Shown: piece by piece, positions 7,527 through 15,698 of the stretch
Layout of the letters: each line of letters starts with the position of its first letter
Position numbering within the stretch: the stretch's first letter is position 1
Source: Candidatus Mediterraneibacter norfolkensis
GTDB taxonomy: Bacteria > Bacillota > Clostridia > Lachnospirales > Lachnospiraceae
Assembly (NCBI GenBank): GCA_019120615.1
Contig: DWUT01000118.1
Location: forward strand, 1 to 32,286
Length of the DNA: 32,286 nucleotides
Direction: 5' to 3'
The notes under the pieces: generated by a model
What the model was told of the DNA's origin: nothing
The model's database searches: none
Seen by the model: the letters and a program-made list of their open reading frames with translations, nothing else
Translations under genes and position numbers: made by a program

Positions 7527-8633
7527 ATGAAACTTGAAAATTATGAAGTACATCTTCCAAACTATTCCATCGGCGATAAGATCTACGACAAGATCGGACC
7601 GGTGTGCGAGTCCTATGGAAAGAAAGTCCTTGTGATCGGCGGGGAAAAAGCGCTGGAGGCCGCTTATGACAAGATTGAATCCTATGTAAAGCAGACGAAT
7701 CTTGAGATCATCGGAAAAGAGATCTACGGGGAAAACTGTACCTACGCGGCGGTGGAAAAACTGCGTCAGATGCCTCTGTATCAGGAGGCGGACATGGTCT
7801 TCGGCGTGGGAGGAGGAAAAGCGCTGGACACAGTAAAGTGCCTGTGTATCACCGATGACAAGCCGGTCTTCGCATTCCCGACTATCGCGTCCAACTGTTC
7901 TGCATGTACTTCAGTCTCTATTATGTACAATGAGGACGGCACATTCCTGAAGCCCCATTTTTTTGTGCGGCCGGTGATGCATTCCTTCATAGACACGGAG
8001 ATCATCGCCAAGGCACCGAGCCAGTATATGTGGGCGGGGATCGGCGATACCTATGCGAAATATTATGAGGCGACGATCTCGTCGAGGGATGAGAGGCTGG
8101 AGCATTTTACGGCGCTGGGGGTTGCGGTCAGCCGGATGTGCTGTGATCCGCTGATCGAGTACGGTCCGAAAGCGCTGGAAGATCACAAAAAAGGACTCTG
8201 CACTTACGATGTGGAACAGGTTGTCCTGGCGATCGTTGTGACAACGGGAATCGCTTCCATCTTCCTGACAAAGGATTATACCCCGGATTACAACAGCGGT
8301 CTGGCACATGCGATATTCTACGCGATGACGTCTTATCCGGTGATCGAGGAGAGACATCTTCATGGCGAGGTGGTGGGCTTCGGGGTCCTGCTGGCCCTCC
8401 TGGTAGATGGACAGTATGATGAGTTCGAGACGATTTATCAGCTGAACAGAGCGGTTGATCTTCCGGTATCTCTGGAACAGATTGAGATCACGGAGAAACA
8501 GTGGGAAGAGTGTATGGAGCGTATTCCGGATATGTCGGATGTGGCTCATTATCCTTATAAAGTGACAAAGAAAATGCTGGAAGAGGCAATGAACAGACTG
8601 AAAGAAAGAGTGGGAAGAGACAATGAAGAATAA
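7527..8633 (+). CDS. Iron-containing alcohol dehydrogenase, glycerol dehydrogenase-like fold
   Basis: The start is ATG 7527 (MKLENYEVHL) because AAAGGAGA lies 8 bp upstream; the earlier in-frame ATG at 7494 has none. 368 residues. The NAD-binding motif GVGGGKALDTVK is at about 94-104. Metal ligands correspond to Asp174 (GIGDTYAKYYE), His261 (GLAHAIF) and His279 (HGEVVGFG), all conserved. The segment where glycerol dehydrogenase has STDAP reads SNCSAC here (near 122-127), so the substrate-contacting Asp is missing and glycerol is doubtful. It would be a cytoplasmic NAD(P)-dependent, metal-dependent oxidoreductase. Its last 11 bp overlap the transporter gene that follows, which suggests coupled translation and a shared substrate. 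Confidence 0.85.
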   Translation: MKLENYEVHLPNYSIGDKIYDKIGPVCESYGKKVLVIGGEKALEAAYDKIESYVKQTNLEIIGKEIYGENCTYAAVEKLRQMPLYQEADMVFGVGGGKALDTVKCLCITDDKPVFAFPTIASNCSACTSVSIMYNEDGTFLKPHFFVRPVMHSFIDTEIIAKAPSQYMWAGIGDTYAKYYEATISSRDERLEHFTALGVAVSRMCCDPLIEYGPKALEDHKKGLCTYDVEQVVLAIVVTTGIASIFLTKDYTPDYNSGLAHAIFYAMTSYPVIEERHLHGEVVGFGVLLALLVDGQYDEFETIYQLNRAVDLPVSLEQIEITEKQWEECMERIPDMSDVAHYPYKVTKKMLEEAMNRLKERVGRDNEE

Positions 8634-9804
8634 TAAAGGAGCAGGAAAGACAGGAGCGATCATACTTGGAGTATCCTTCGTATGGTTTACCACCCATTTC
8701 GGAGGCGGGTTTGCCTCCGGAGCGCAGATCTACAGTTATTTTGTGAGATACGGGGTATGGTGTCTTTTCATGCCGGTCCTGGCGATGCTCTACAACGCCA
8801 TCTTTTTTGCATATAGTCTGCGGTTTGCAAGAAAGCACGGAGTGTATGATTATCGTTCCTACAACAATGCATTTTATGGAAAATTTGCACCGGTCTTTTC
8901 AAATCTTTTTGAGGTGCTTTACATCTGTGTGATGTGTGTGGCGCCGGCGGTAGCGTTTGCCACGGGCGGAGCGACTTTAAGTGAGCTGACAGGACTGCCG
9001 TACCTGCTGTGTACATTTCTGATCGGTGTGTTCATCTTTATCGTGGCGATCTTCGGTACTGATCTGGTCCGTCGGGTGGCGTCTGTGCTTTCCGTCTGTA
9101 TCATTGCCGGTCTGCTGATCGTTTATATCCCGAATATTATTTCCGGGTTTTCCGGGATCAGGGAAGCTGTATCCAGTATGACTGCGGCGGAACTTCCTGT
9201 GGGAGACGCTCTGTACTCTGCATTCCTTTACGGAACATTCCAACTGTCCAATATCGCGGTGTTTGTTCAGCATGCAAGGTCTTTTGAGAAGCCGAAGGAT
9301 GCGGTGAAGAGCATGGGCGTGGGATTTGTGGTCAATTCGCTGATGATGGTCATGGTAGTCCTTGGACTGATGACTGTCTATACAGATCCGGGTGCGGCAG
9401 AGCAGAGTGTACCGACGTTGTTCATGGTACAGAACGGTGTGGGCGCTTCCTTCATGACTCCGCTTATCTCTGTTCTGATCATCCTGGGCGCGGTCTCCAC
9501 AGCGGTCAATATGGTGGCTGCCATGGTAAAGCGTGTCTGCGGTGAAAGAAGAGCAGATGAGGAAGTGGCCAAAGGAACTGATAAGAAAGAAAACAGTGAG
9601 AATAGAAAAGGAATTAATATCTCAAAGAAGGAAATTGTTGCGGCGCTTGTATGCTGCATCGTTGATTTCGGCATTGCTCAGTTCGGACTTCTGACGCTGA
9701 TCCAGAAGGCTTACAGCGCTATCGCTTATCTGGCGATCCCGGTGATCCTCATCCCGTATGTCATACATATGATCATCACAAGGTTTGATACGAAGACGGA
9801 ATAG
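8623..9804 (+). CDS. YkvI-like integral membrane transporter (APC superfamily)
   Basis: 393 residues with about ten hydrophobic segments. It opens with GAIILGVSFVWFTTHFGGGFASGAQ, where the glycine-rich break in helix 1 is characteristic of YkvI-type proteins and related amino-acid/cation symporters. A charged loop at about 305-330 precedes the last helices. ATG 8623 lies inside the end of the dehydrogenase gene with GGGAAGAG as ribosome binding site, so the two are translationally coupled. The protein would sit in the cytoplasmic membrane; its substrate is unknown. Context suggests that it carries a substrate or product of the dehydrogenase. A perfect terminator follows. Confidence 0.82.
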   Translation: MKNNKGAGKTGAIILGVSFVWFTTHFGGGFASGAQIYSYFVRYGVWCLFMPVLAMLYNAIFFAYSLRFARKHGVYDYRSYNNAFYGKFAPVFSNLFEVLYICVMCVAPAVAFATGGATLSELTGLPYLLCTFLIGVFIFIVAIFGTDLVRRVASVLSVCIIAGLLIVYIPNIISGFSGIREAVSSMTAAELPVGDALYSAFLYGTFQLSNIAVFVQHARSFEKPKDAVKSMGVGFVVNSLMMVMVVLGLMTVYTDPGAAEQSVPTLFMVQNGVGASFMTPLISVLIILGAVSTAVNMVAAMVKRVCGERRADEEVAKGTDKKENSENRKGINISKKEIVAALVCCIVDFGIAQFGLLTLIQKAYSAIAYLAIPVILIPYVIHMIITRFDTKTE

Positions 9805-9856
9805 AATTGTGAGTGAACATAGAAAAAACTTTTGCCTGAAGTGATAGAAGGATTAT

Positions 9857-9893
9857 TGCACAAAATTCCCCAATGAATTTTGTGCAGTTTTTC
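9857..9893 (+). terminator. Rho-independent terminator after the YkvI-like gene
   Basis: A perfect 12-bp stem (9857-9868 with 9875-9886), 6-nt loop, then GTTTTTCT. Confidence 0.85.
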
Positions 9894-9906
9894 TATTCGG
9901 ATTTTG

Positions 9907-9935
9907 TTGACGAACCGTTTGAAAAAGGATAAAGT
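9907..9935 (+). promoter_or_regulatory. Promoter candidate for the DUF5688 gene
   Basis: TTGACG (9907-9912), 17-bp spacer, TAAAGT (9930-9935). It would leave a leader of about 250 nt before the DUF5688 start codon. Confidence 0.5.
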
Positions 9936-9939
9936 AAAG

Positions 9940-10191
9940 GTCACAGAAAATGGTACTGCACAGTGAGGAACCGTTTTTCAGACGGGATATTTTATCCCCG
10001 TCCTGCATATCTGTTTTATTTCTTTAAAGGATATGCTTCTTTTATATCTATATCTTGAATCGGTCCCGTTTCGGGAAAGCTTCCGGATTGATACGACAAC
10101 ATGAAAAAATGAATATTGGATGCCGGGCGCTGTTTTCTGTTATTTCAAGAAGTTTCTCTTTTGCCGTCGTCCGGCAGGAAAGGACGAGACT
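9940..10191 (+). other. Long structured leader, no known riboswitch recognised
   Basis: No gene is seen here. The segment can form several hairpins: GACGGG/CCCCGTC near 9980-10003, a 7-bp stem GCATATC/GATATGC near 10004-10035 followed by TTCTTTTATAT (terminator-like), and TGCCG/CGGCA near 10163-10176 next to the ribosome binding site. None matches a riboswitch class I know. Confidence 0.35.
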
Positions 10192-11202
10192 ATGGGAAAT
10201 GATCTTGGTTACAGGGAGTTCTGTTCACAGTTTGACGCGTTTTTCCGCAGGAATGAGAAAAACTTCGGAAATGGGAAAGGGGAGATACATTATCGATTCT
10301 ACCCCAAAGGATTTACGGCGGTCCGGGATGAGGACGCCCGCTTCATCCGGGATATCAACGCCCGCTATTATCACCGGGAGTCCGACCGGCTCCAGGGGGA
10401 CTTTGCGGTGCTTGAGAAGGACGGGACGGGAAAGGCCCGGACATACTGCCGTTTTTCTGCGGAAAAGATGTACGAAGATTATCAGAAGTTTGGGTGGGAT
10501 ATCGTTAAAGAGGCGGTGTATGAGAATCTGGAATACTGCAATTCGGACGAGATCGGGATACTGGATCAAATAGATGATTATGAAAAAGTAAAGCACCGTC
10601 TGTTCATCCGTCCGCTCTGCTACAACAATTTCGCCTGGGAGGCGGGAAGGTATGTCTACCGAAGATTCGAGGATATGGCGCTGGTGCTCTATGTTCTGAT
10701 CAGGGAGGACGAGAAGGGGATCGACAGTGCGAAGATCCCGAAGGAGATGCTGGAAAAGTGGAACATGAACCGGGATACTGTGATGGATGAGGCAATGGTC
10801 AATACGTACAGTATGGCGCAGCCCCGTATGTATATGTCTCCTTTTGAATGCATCCGGCCGCCCTTTGAGAGAGGCGCTTTCATGTCGCTCAACAGCCCGA
10901 TCAGGACGCTGGACAGGATGGCGATGCCCACGGTGACAACGACGAAAATGACGAACGGAGCCATCGCCATGTTCTATACCGGGGTGAAGGAGAAAATCGC
11001 AGAGTTGTACGGTGACAGCTACTATGTGGTGTTTACGAGCATTCATGAGGCGAAGACCCACTGCCGCGGATCCCTGGCTCCCCGTGATATGCTGAAAAGT
11101 CTGAAAGAGATAAACCGGGTATTCCCCAAAGAGGAGATGCTGTCGGACAGAGTATATTACTATGACAGAGAGAAAGGCACGTTTGAAGCATTGATGCTGT
11201 GA
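10192..11202 (+). CDS. DUF5688 family protein
   Basis: The start is taken at ATG 10192 (MGNDLGYREF), preceded by GGAAAGGA; an in-frame ATG at 10120 would add a Cys/Arg-rich, unfamily-like extension. 336 residues. The C-terminal half has DUF5688 features: FEDMALVLYVLIREDEKGI, a GAIAMFYTGVKEKIAE segment near 260-275, SSIHE-like FTSIHEAK, and the ending LSDRVYYYDREKG. There is no signal peptide or membrane segment. The family is widespread in Lachnospiraceae, often in many copies, and has no established function. The N-terminal region (residues 1-90) is less typical. It stands alone between a terminator and the symporter promoter. Confidence 0.8.
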   Translation: MGNDLGYREFCSQFDAFFRRNEKNFGNGKGEIHYRFYPKGFTAVRDEDARFIRDINARYYHRESDRLQGDFAVLEKDGTGKARTYCRFSAEKMYEDYQKFGWDIVKEAVYENLEYCNSDEIGILDQIDDYEKVKHRLFIRPLCYNNFAWEAGRYVYRRFEDMALVLYVLIREDEKGIDSAKIPKEMLEKWNMNRDTVMDEAMVNTYSMAQPRMYMSPFECIRPPFERGAFMSLNSPIRTLDRMAMPTVTTTKMTNGAIAMFYTGVKEKIAELYGDSYYVVFTSIHEAKTHCRGSLAPRDMLKSLKEINRVFPKEEMLSDRVYYYDREKGTFEALML

Positions 11203-11231
11203 CGGATAACTGCTTTAAAGCAATAAACCGT

Positions 11232-11260
11232 TTTACATCCTCCGACTTTTGTTATATACT
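11232..11260 (+). promoter_or_regulatory. Promoter for the AGCS symporter
   Basis: TTTACA (11232-11237), 17-bp spacer, TATACT (11255-11260). Near-consensus and about 110 bp upstream of the start codon. Confidence 0.7.
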
Positions 11261-11371
11261 GGACAGGCGACAGGTTTTCGGACAGGATCCTGGAGACAGC
11301 AGGGTCCTGCCGGGGAAAGCATGCCGCATCAGAAACAAAAGGTATGAATGAAAAAATGAGAGGATAAACAT

Positions 11372-12760
11372 ATGGCAATCTTTCGTGCTGTCTACAACAT
11401 ACTGTGGGGCGATATCATCAACATCCCCCTGCCAGGCGGGAGTACTCTGGGACTTTCCCTTCTCGTGCTGATCCTGGTCCCGGCGGGGATTTATTTTACG
11501 ATAAGGACAAGGTTCCTCCCCTTTCGGATGTTCCCGGAGATGCTCAAGGTGACGCTTGAGAATAACAGGAAAACGGAGAGAGAAGGAATCTCCGGCGTAC
11601 AGGCGCTGATCGTCTCTACCGCCTGCCGTGTGGGAATGGGGAATCTGGTGGGCGTAGTTGCAGCCATCTCTGCCGGAGGGGCCGGGTCAGTGTTCTGGAT
11701 GTGGGTGATCGCGCTGGTGGGATCCTCCACCGCGTTCATCGAGGCCACGCTGGCACAGATTTATAAAGAAAAGGATCCTCTGTACGGGGGATACCGGGGC
11801 GGCCCGGCTTATTATATCCATCACCTTTTTATTAAGAAGAACAGCCTGCGGAAGCATTCAGTGGTGGCGGTGCTGTTTGCGCTTTCCGGTCTGATCTGCT
11901 GGTGCGGGATCAGCCAGGTGATCGGAAATTCTATCTCGTCATCTTTTGAAAATGCGTTTCATGTGCCTCCGATCTATTCAACGGCAGTTCTGGTGATCAT
12001 TGCGGCGGTTATTGTACTGAGGAAGAATGCAACGGTAAAAGTGCTGGATATCATGGTGCCGATCATGGCGGCATGCTATTTCTTTATTACGATTTTCATT
12101 ATCGTGAAGAATGCGGGACAGCTCCCGGCGGTCTTTGAGCGGATCTTTGCGGAGGCGTTCGGTCTCCGCCAGGTCGTGGGCGGCGGGATCGGCGCCGTGA
12201 TCATGAACGGAGCAAAGAGAGGGCTTTTTTCCAATGAAGCGGGCTCGGGTTCCGCGCCATGTGCGGCTGCGGCTGCAGATATCAGTCATCCGGCGAAGGA
12301 GGGACTGCTTCAGGCGCTGGGCGTATTTATTGATACCCTGGTGATCTGCAGCTGTTCTGCGATGATCATGCTCCTGACTCCTCAGAGCATGACAGAAGGC
12401 CTGGAAGGAATGGATCTTCTCCAGACTGCCATGCAGTATCATCTGGGTGAATTCGGCGTGATCTTCATTGCGGTGATCCTGTGGCTGTTCAGTTTTTCCA
12501 CGTTTCTCGGGATCCTTTTTTATGCAAGGTCGAACGTGTCGTATCTCTTCGGCGACAACTGGCTGTCCCAGACACTGTATAAGGTGCTGGCGCTTATCAT
12601 GCTCTTTATCGGAGGCCTTGCGGCGTACCAGTTCGTCTGGGATCTGGGAGACGTGGGCGTGGGTCTGATGACCGTGTTCAATATGATCGCGCTCATCCCG
12701 CTGGCGCCGAAGGCGCTGGAGTCGCTTCGGGATTATGAGAAGAATGAGATGAAGAAATGA
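11372..12760 (+). CDS. Sodium:alanine/glycine symporter, AGCS (AlsT) family
   Basis: 462 residues, ATG 11372 after GAGAGGA. Family features are IYFTIRTRFLPFRMFPEM near the N-terminus, the signature GVQALIVSTACRVGMGNLVGVVAAI (about 75-99), GGPAYYI near 148-154 and SNEAGSGSAPCAAAAA near 290-305. About ten to eleven membrane segments are visible. The family imports alanine, glycine or related amino acids with sodium. It is a single-gene unit with a good promoter, convergent with the AraC gene downstream and sharing its terminator. Substrate is assigned at family level only. Confidence 0.93.
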   Translation: MAIFRAVYNILWGDIINIPLPGGSTLGLSLLVLILVPAGIYFTIRTRFLPFRMFPEMLKVTLENNRKTEREGISGVQALIVSTACRVGMGNLVGVVAAISAGGAGSVFWMWVIALVGSSTAFIEATLAQIYKEKDPLYGGYRGGPAYYIHHLFIKKNSLRKHSVVAVLFALSGLICWCGISQVIGNSISSSFENAFHVPPIYSTAVLVIIAAVIVLRKNATVKVLDIMVPIMAACYFFITIFIIVKNAGQLPAVFERIFAEAFGLRQVVGGGIGAVIMNGAKRGLFSNEAGSGSAPCAAAAADISHPAKEGLLQALGVFIDTLVICSCSAMIMLLTPQSMTEGLEGMDLLQTAMQYHLGEFGVIFIAVILWLFSFSTFLGILFYARSNVSYLFGDNWLSQTLYKVLALIMLFIGGLAAYQFVWDLGDVGVGLMTVFNMIALIPLAPKALESLRDYEKNEMKK

Positions 12761-12820
12761 TAAAAGCGATACGAAACGATAAAAATCGATTTAAAACGGC
12801 AGAGATGATTTTTTAACGGA

Positions 12821-12872
12821 AAAACATCCGGGCGGGAAACAGACATTCACTGATCCTGTCCGGATGTTTTTC
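12821..12872. terminator. Bidirectional terminator between convergent genes
   Basis: AAAACATCCGG (12821-12831) is complementary to CCGGATGTTTT (12860-12870), with A and T tracts on either side and a 28-nt loop. It serves the symporter (+) and the AraC gene (-). Confidence 0.7.
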
Positions 12873-12876
12873 GATT

Positions 12877-13953
12877 CTATTCTTGAAATTTTCTGCTCTG
12901 GCTTTCATTTCCCGGCTGAGACCGGTACTCCGCCGGCGTCATCCCGTAATACTTCCTGAAGACATGTCGGAAATTCCCTGTGTCAGAATATCCAAGCTCC
13001 TCGGCGATGGCGGAGATCGGTCTGTCCGGATCGGAAAGGAGCTGCGCCGCATGTTTCATCTTCAGTTTCTGAATGTTCTCGCTGAAGCTGCACCCGGTGC
13101 TTTTCTTGATGATCCGCTGGATCTGTCGTTCACTGTAGTTGAAGAATTCGGCAAGCCCGCTTAAGGTCAGAGTGGAATAATTCTCCTGCATATATTTCAG
13201 GATAAAGACTACGTTTTCGTCGTTCCCCTCTGTGGCAATCTCGGGCACGATGACGTCGGAGCCGTGGTTCCGCAGCAGGATGATGAAAAAGGCGCTGATG
13301 ATATTATTCAGAAACCGCTCCTTATACTGATGGTTCCCGAGAAATTCCTGATAGGCATATATGACATAATCGAAAAGTTCCTGGTCGTCCCCTGCCCGGA
13401 AATACAGATAGGGGTGGGTCTTTGAATGGTAAAGGGTGCGCATGAAAAAGCCGGAGAGGACGTCGTTTTCCGAGAGAACGCCGAAGAAAGCCTTCTCAAA
13501 TGTGCTGACACGAAGGATGATATTGATCAGGATGCAGTCGTCGGTGAAGGCGCTGATGGCGTGTTCTGTCTCGGGGGCGATGATGCAGATGTCCCCTTTC
13601 TTCATATGAAGTTCCTGCTTCTGCACATAGTTCGTGCAGGTTCCCTCCAGGACACAGACGATCTCCAGGAAGGCATGGGAGTGAAGGATTGCCGGGAGAT
13701 ACCGGACATGCCGGTACAGTTCCGTGTCAAAACTCTCGCGGAAAAAAGAATCCTCATCCAGCCTTGTGTTCAGCAGGATGGCGGGAAACGGGTGAGAGGT
13801 ACGGTCACTGGCAAGCTGGAGTATTTCTGTGTAATACTCCTGGGGATGAGGAAAATTCAGGTTCATCTCAGGATGTTCTTTCCATAAAGATTTGAATACG
13901 GTTTCCAGCTCATTCATTTGAGCCTGTTGGGGAAACGTTTCTCTGAAGATCAT
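12877..13953 (-). CDS. AraC family transcriptional regulator of the rhamnoside locus
   Basis: 358 residues. On the minus strand the start codon follows AAGGAAGGAG. The N-terminal part (about 70-160) is a cupin-like sensing domain (LPAILHSHAFLEIVCVLEGT, with MKKGDICIIAPETEHAI). Residues about 255-348 hold two HTH motifs of the AraC DNA-binding domain (LTLSGLAEFFNYSERQIQRI, then ISAIAEELGYSDTGNFRHVF). It is divergent from the GPH transporter and separated from it by a region with a long inverted repeat. It is therefore probably the sugar-responsive activator of the downstream catabolic genes and may regulate itself. The effector is unknown. Confidence 0.92.
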   Translation of the reverse strand: MIFRETFPQQAQMNELETVFKSLWKEHPEMNLNFPHPQEYYTEILQLASDRTSHPFPAILLNTRLDEDSFFRESFDTELYRHVRYLPAILHSHAFLEIVCVLEGTCTNYVQKQELHMKKGDICIIAPETEHAISAFTDDCILINIILRVSTFEKAFFGVLSENDVLSGFFMRTLYHSKTHPYLYFRAGDDQELFDYVIYAYQEFLGNHQYKERFLNNIISAFFIILLRNHGSDVIVPEIATEGNDENVVFILKYMQENYSTLTLSGLAEFFNYSERQIQRIIKKSTGCSFSENIQKLKMKHAAQLLSDPDRPISAIAEELGYSDTGNFRHVFRKYYGMTPAEYRSQPGNESQSRKFQE

Positions 13954-14064
13954 ATCTTTCGGCTCCTTCCTTTCTGCTCATATCGGGGCGGGTCCCGGGA
14001 CCTTGCATCCGCTTATGGGCAGGCACATGCGGGGGCAGACTTTTTAACCCTGGCATTATAAAAA

Positions 14065-14094
14065 AGTATAAAATACGACATCCCGGGTTGTCAA
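14065..14094 (-). promoter_or_regulatory. Promoter of the AraC regulator gene
   Basis: Minus-strand TTGACA (14089-14094), 18-bp spacer, TATACT (14065-14070). The left arm of the 14069-14122 inverted repeat covers its spacer and -10 edge, which would allow repression by a bound protein. Confidence 0.65.
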
Positions 14095-14122
14095 ACACGA
14101 CAGACGAGGATGTCGCATTTTA
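14069..14122. repeat. 15-bp inverted repeat, candidate operator between divergent genes
   Basis: TAAAATACGACATCC (14069-14083) and GGATGTCGCATTTTA (14108-14122) are complementary except for one base, with a 24-bp spacer. The spacer contains a smaller TGTC/GACA pair. It lies on the AraC gene's promoter and upstream of the transporter promoter. Confidence 0.6.
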
Positions 14123-14146
14123 CCTCCCGAGTGTCATCCTGCGCTC

Positions 14147-14175
14147 TTTTTTTCGCGTCGCCGCAGTGTTATGAT
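14147..14175 (+). promoter_or_regulatory. Candidate activator-dependent promoter of the rhamnoside operon
   Basis: A good -10 (TATGAT, 14170-14175) has only a T run at the -35 position (14147-14152, 17-bp spacing). A weak -35 just downstream of the inverted repeat fits control by an AraC activator. The palindrome TGACGTCA (14210-14217) lies further down in the leader. Confidence 0.4.
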
Positions 14176-14272
14176 TAAGGCAGCTCAAGAAAAAACGTTT
14201 TAAGTATGGTGACGTCATATACCTGAAAACCGGCAGGCTTATCTATTATGGAAGAGAAAGGAAGAAAATAAG

Positions 14273-15649
14273 ATGAAAAATACGCAGGGAGTTACCTTTG
14301 GCGAGAAACTGGGCTACGGCCTCGGCGAGATACCCGGCACGATGAATTCCATCCTGAGTGCCATCCTGACAATGTTCTACACCGATAATGTGGCGATGGC
14401 AGCAGGAGCTGTCGGAACCATGTTCTTTATATCAAGGCTTCTGGACGGGATCACAGACCTTCTGGCAGGAAGCATGATCGACAAGACAAAGAGCAAATGG
14501 GGAAAAGCCCGTCCCTGGCTTCTGTGGATGTGTGTGCCGACGGGACTTGCTCTTGCCCTGATCTTTCTGGTGCCCAGGGACGGATCCGAGATGGCAAAGC
14601 TGATCTATGCATTTGTTACATATAACCTGTTTACATCGGTTGCCTATACGATCGTGGGCGTTGCGAAGAATGCTCTGATGCCGCTGATGACGCAGAACGG
14701 TCTGGGAAGAGCCGCACTTGCAAAATATTCTCTGATCTTCGGACTGGGCGGATCGATCCTGGGAATCTCTGTGACATTCCCGTTTGTGGCTGCAATGGGT
14801 GGAGATATCGGCGCATGGAGGATCGTGTTTGCGGTTTACGGTGTGATCACTGTGCTGGCTCTTCTCGCTTCTTTTGTACTGACACATGAGCATGTTCAGT
14901 CCGTAGAGTCTGTTACTATGGGAAATGATGAAGAGAAGATGACATTTGTAGAAGGACTGAAAAATTTTGTTAAGAACAAATACTTTATCTTTGCTCTGGC
15001 AATGACAGTCATCGTGAATTTTGCGGTACAGATCAACTCCAGTTCTCAGACATATTTCTATACCTATACGATGAATGACCAGATGCTGACTACTTCCCTG
15101 AACATGGTGAGTCTTGTTCCCACTGTGATCGGTATCCTGTTCCTGGCTGGTCCATCACTCCGTTTCTTTGGAAAGAAAAGAAGCGTCTATGTGGGCGCAG
15201 CAGGGCAGATTATAGGATATGTCCTGAGAGGTCTTGCGGCGGTGACAATGAGCGTTCCGCTTCTGGCAGTGGGAACCGTGATCTGCGGTCTTGCGACAGG
15301 CCCGCTCTCTGTTCCGGTAAATACACTGGCGGCTGATGCAGTGGATTACGGCGAGTATCTGACGAATAAGAGGATTGAAGGAATCGGCTCATCAGTCGTA
15401 TCATTTTCACAGAAGATCAGTAACGGTCTGGCAGCGGGAGTTGTGGGCTGGGTCCTTTCCCTGACAGGATATGTGGCAAATCAGGCCCAGAGCACTCTGA
15501 CAAATTTCGGGATCACGTGTCTGTTCGCATGGCTTCCGATCGTGATGCTGGTGATCGTCATCATCAGTTTCAGGCTGGTGTACCGGTATGACAAGGAAGA
15601 GAAGATGGTGCTGGAAGAACTGGCGAGAAGAAAAGAAGCGAAGAAATAA
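14273..15649 (+). CDS. GPH family sugar:cation symporter (MelB-like, MFS)
   Basis: 458 residues, start ATG 14273 after GAAAGGAAG. It opens with VTFGEKLGYGLGEIPGTMNS, followed by MFFISRLLDGITDLLAGSMIDKTKSKWGKARPWLLW (about 45-83), the GPH signature with the cation-binding Asp residues and the RPW loop. About 12 membrane segments are visible. DAVDYGEYLTNKRIEG near 355-372 is also typical. The family takes up small glycosides, pentosides and hexuronides with sodium or protons. It heads the glycosidase genes, so it probably imports the oligosaccharide or glycoside that they degrade. Confidence 0.93.
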   Translation: MKNTQGVTFGEKLGYGLGEIPGTMNSILSAILTMFYTDNVAMAAGAVGTMFFISRLLDGITDLLAGSMIDKTKSKWGKARPWLLWMCVPTGLALALIFLVPRDGSEMAKLIYAFVTYNLFTSVAYTIVGVAKNALMPLMTQNGLGRAALAKYSLIFGLGGSILGISVTFPFVAAMGGDIGAWRIVFAVYGVITVLALLASFVLTHEHVQSVESVTMGNDEEKMTFVEGLKNFVKNKYFIFALAMTVIVNFAVQINSSSQTYFYTYTMNDQMLTTSLNMVSLVPTVIGILFLAGPSLRFFGKKRSVYVGAAGQIIGYVLRGLAAVTMSVPLLAVGTVICGLATGPLSVPVNTLAADAVDYGEYLTNKRIEGIGSSVVSFSQKISNGLAAGVVGWVLSLTGYVANQAQSTLTNFGITCLFAWLPIVMLVIVIISFRLVYRYDKEEKMVLEELARRKEAKK

Positions 15650-15698
15650 AGAGCAGGAAAAGCAGTTAAAATGCAGAAGTAAAGGACAGAGTGAAGAG

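Noticed and set aside
10055-10573. Plus-strand frame overlapping the start of the DUF5688 gene
   Set aside because: It is very Arg-rich and out of frame with the DUF5688 motifs, without a ribosome binding site.
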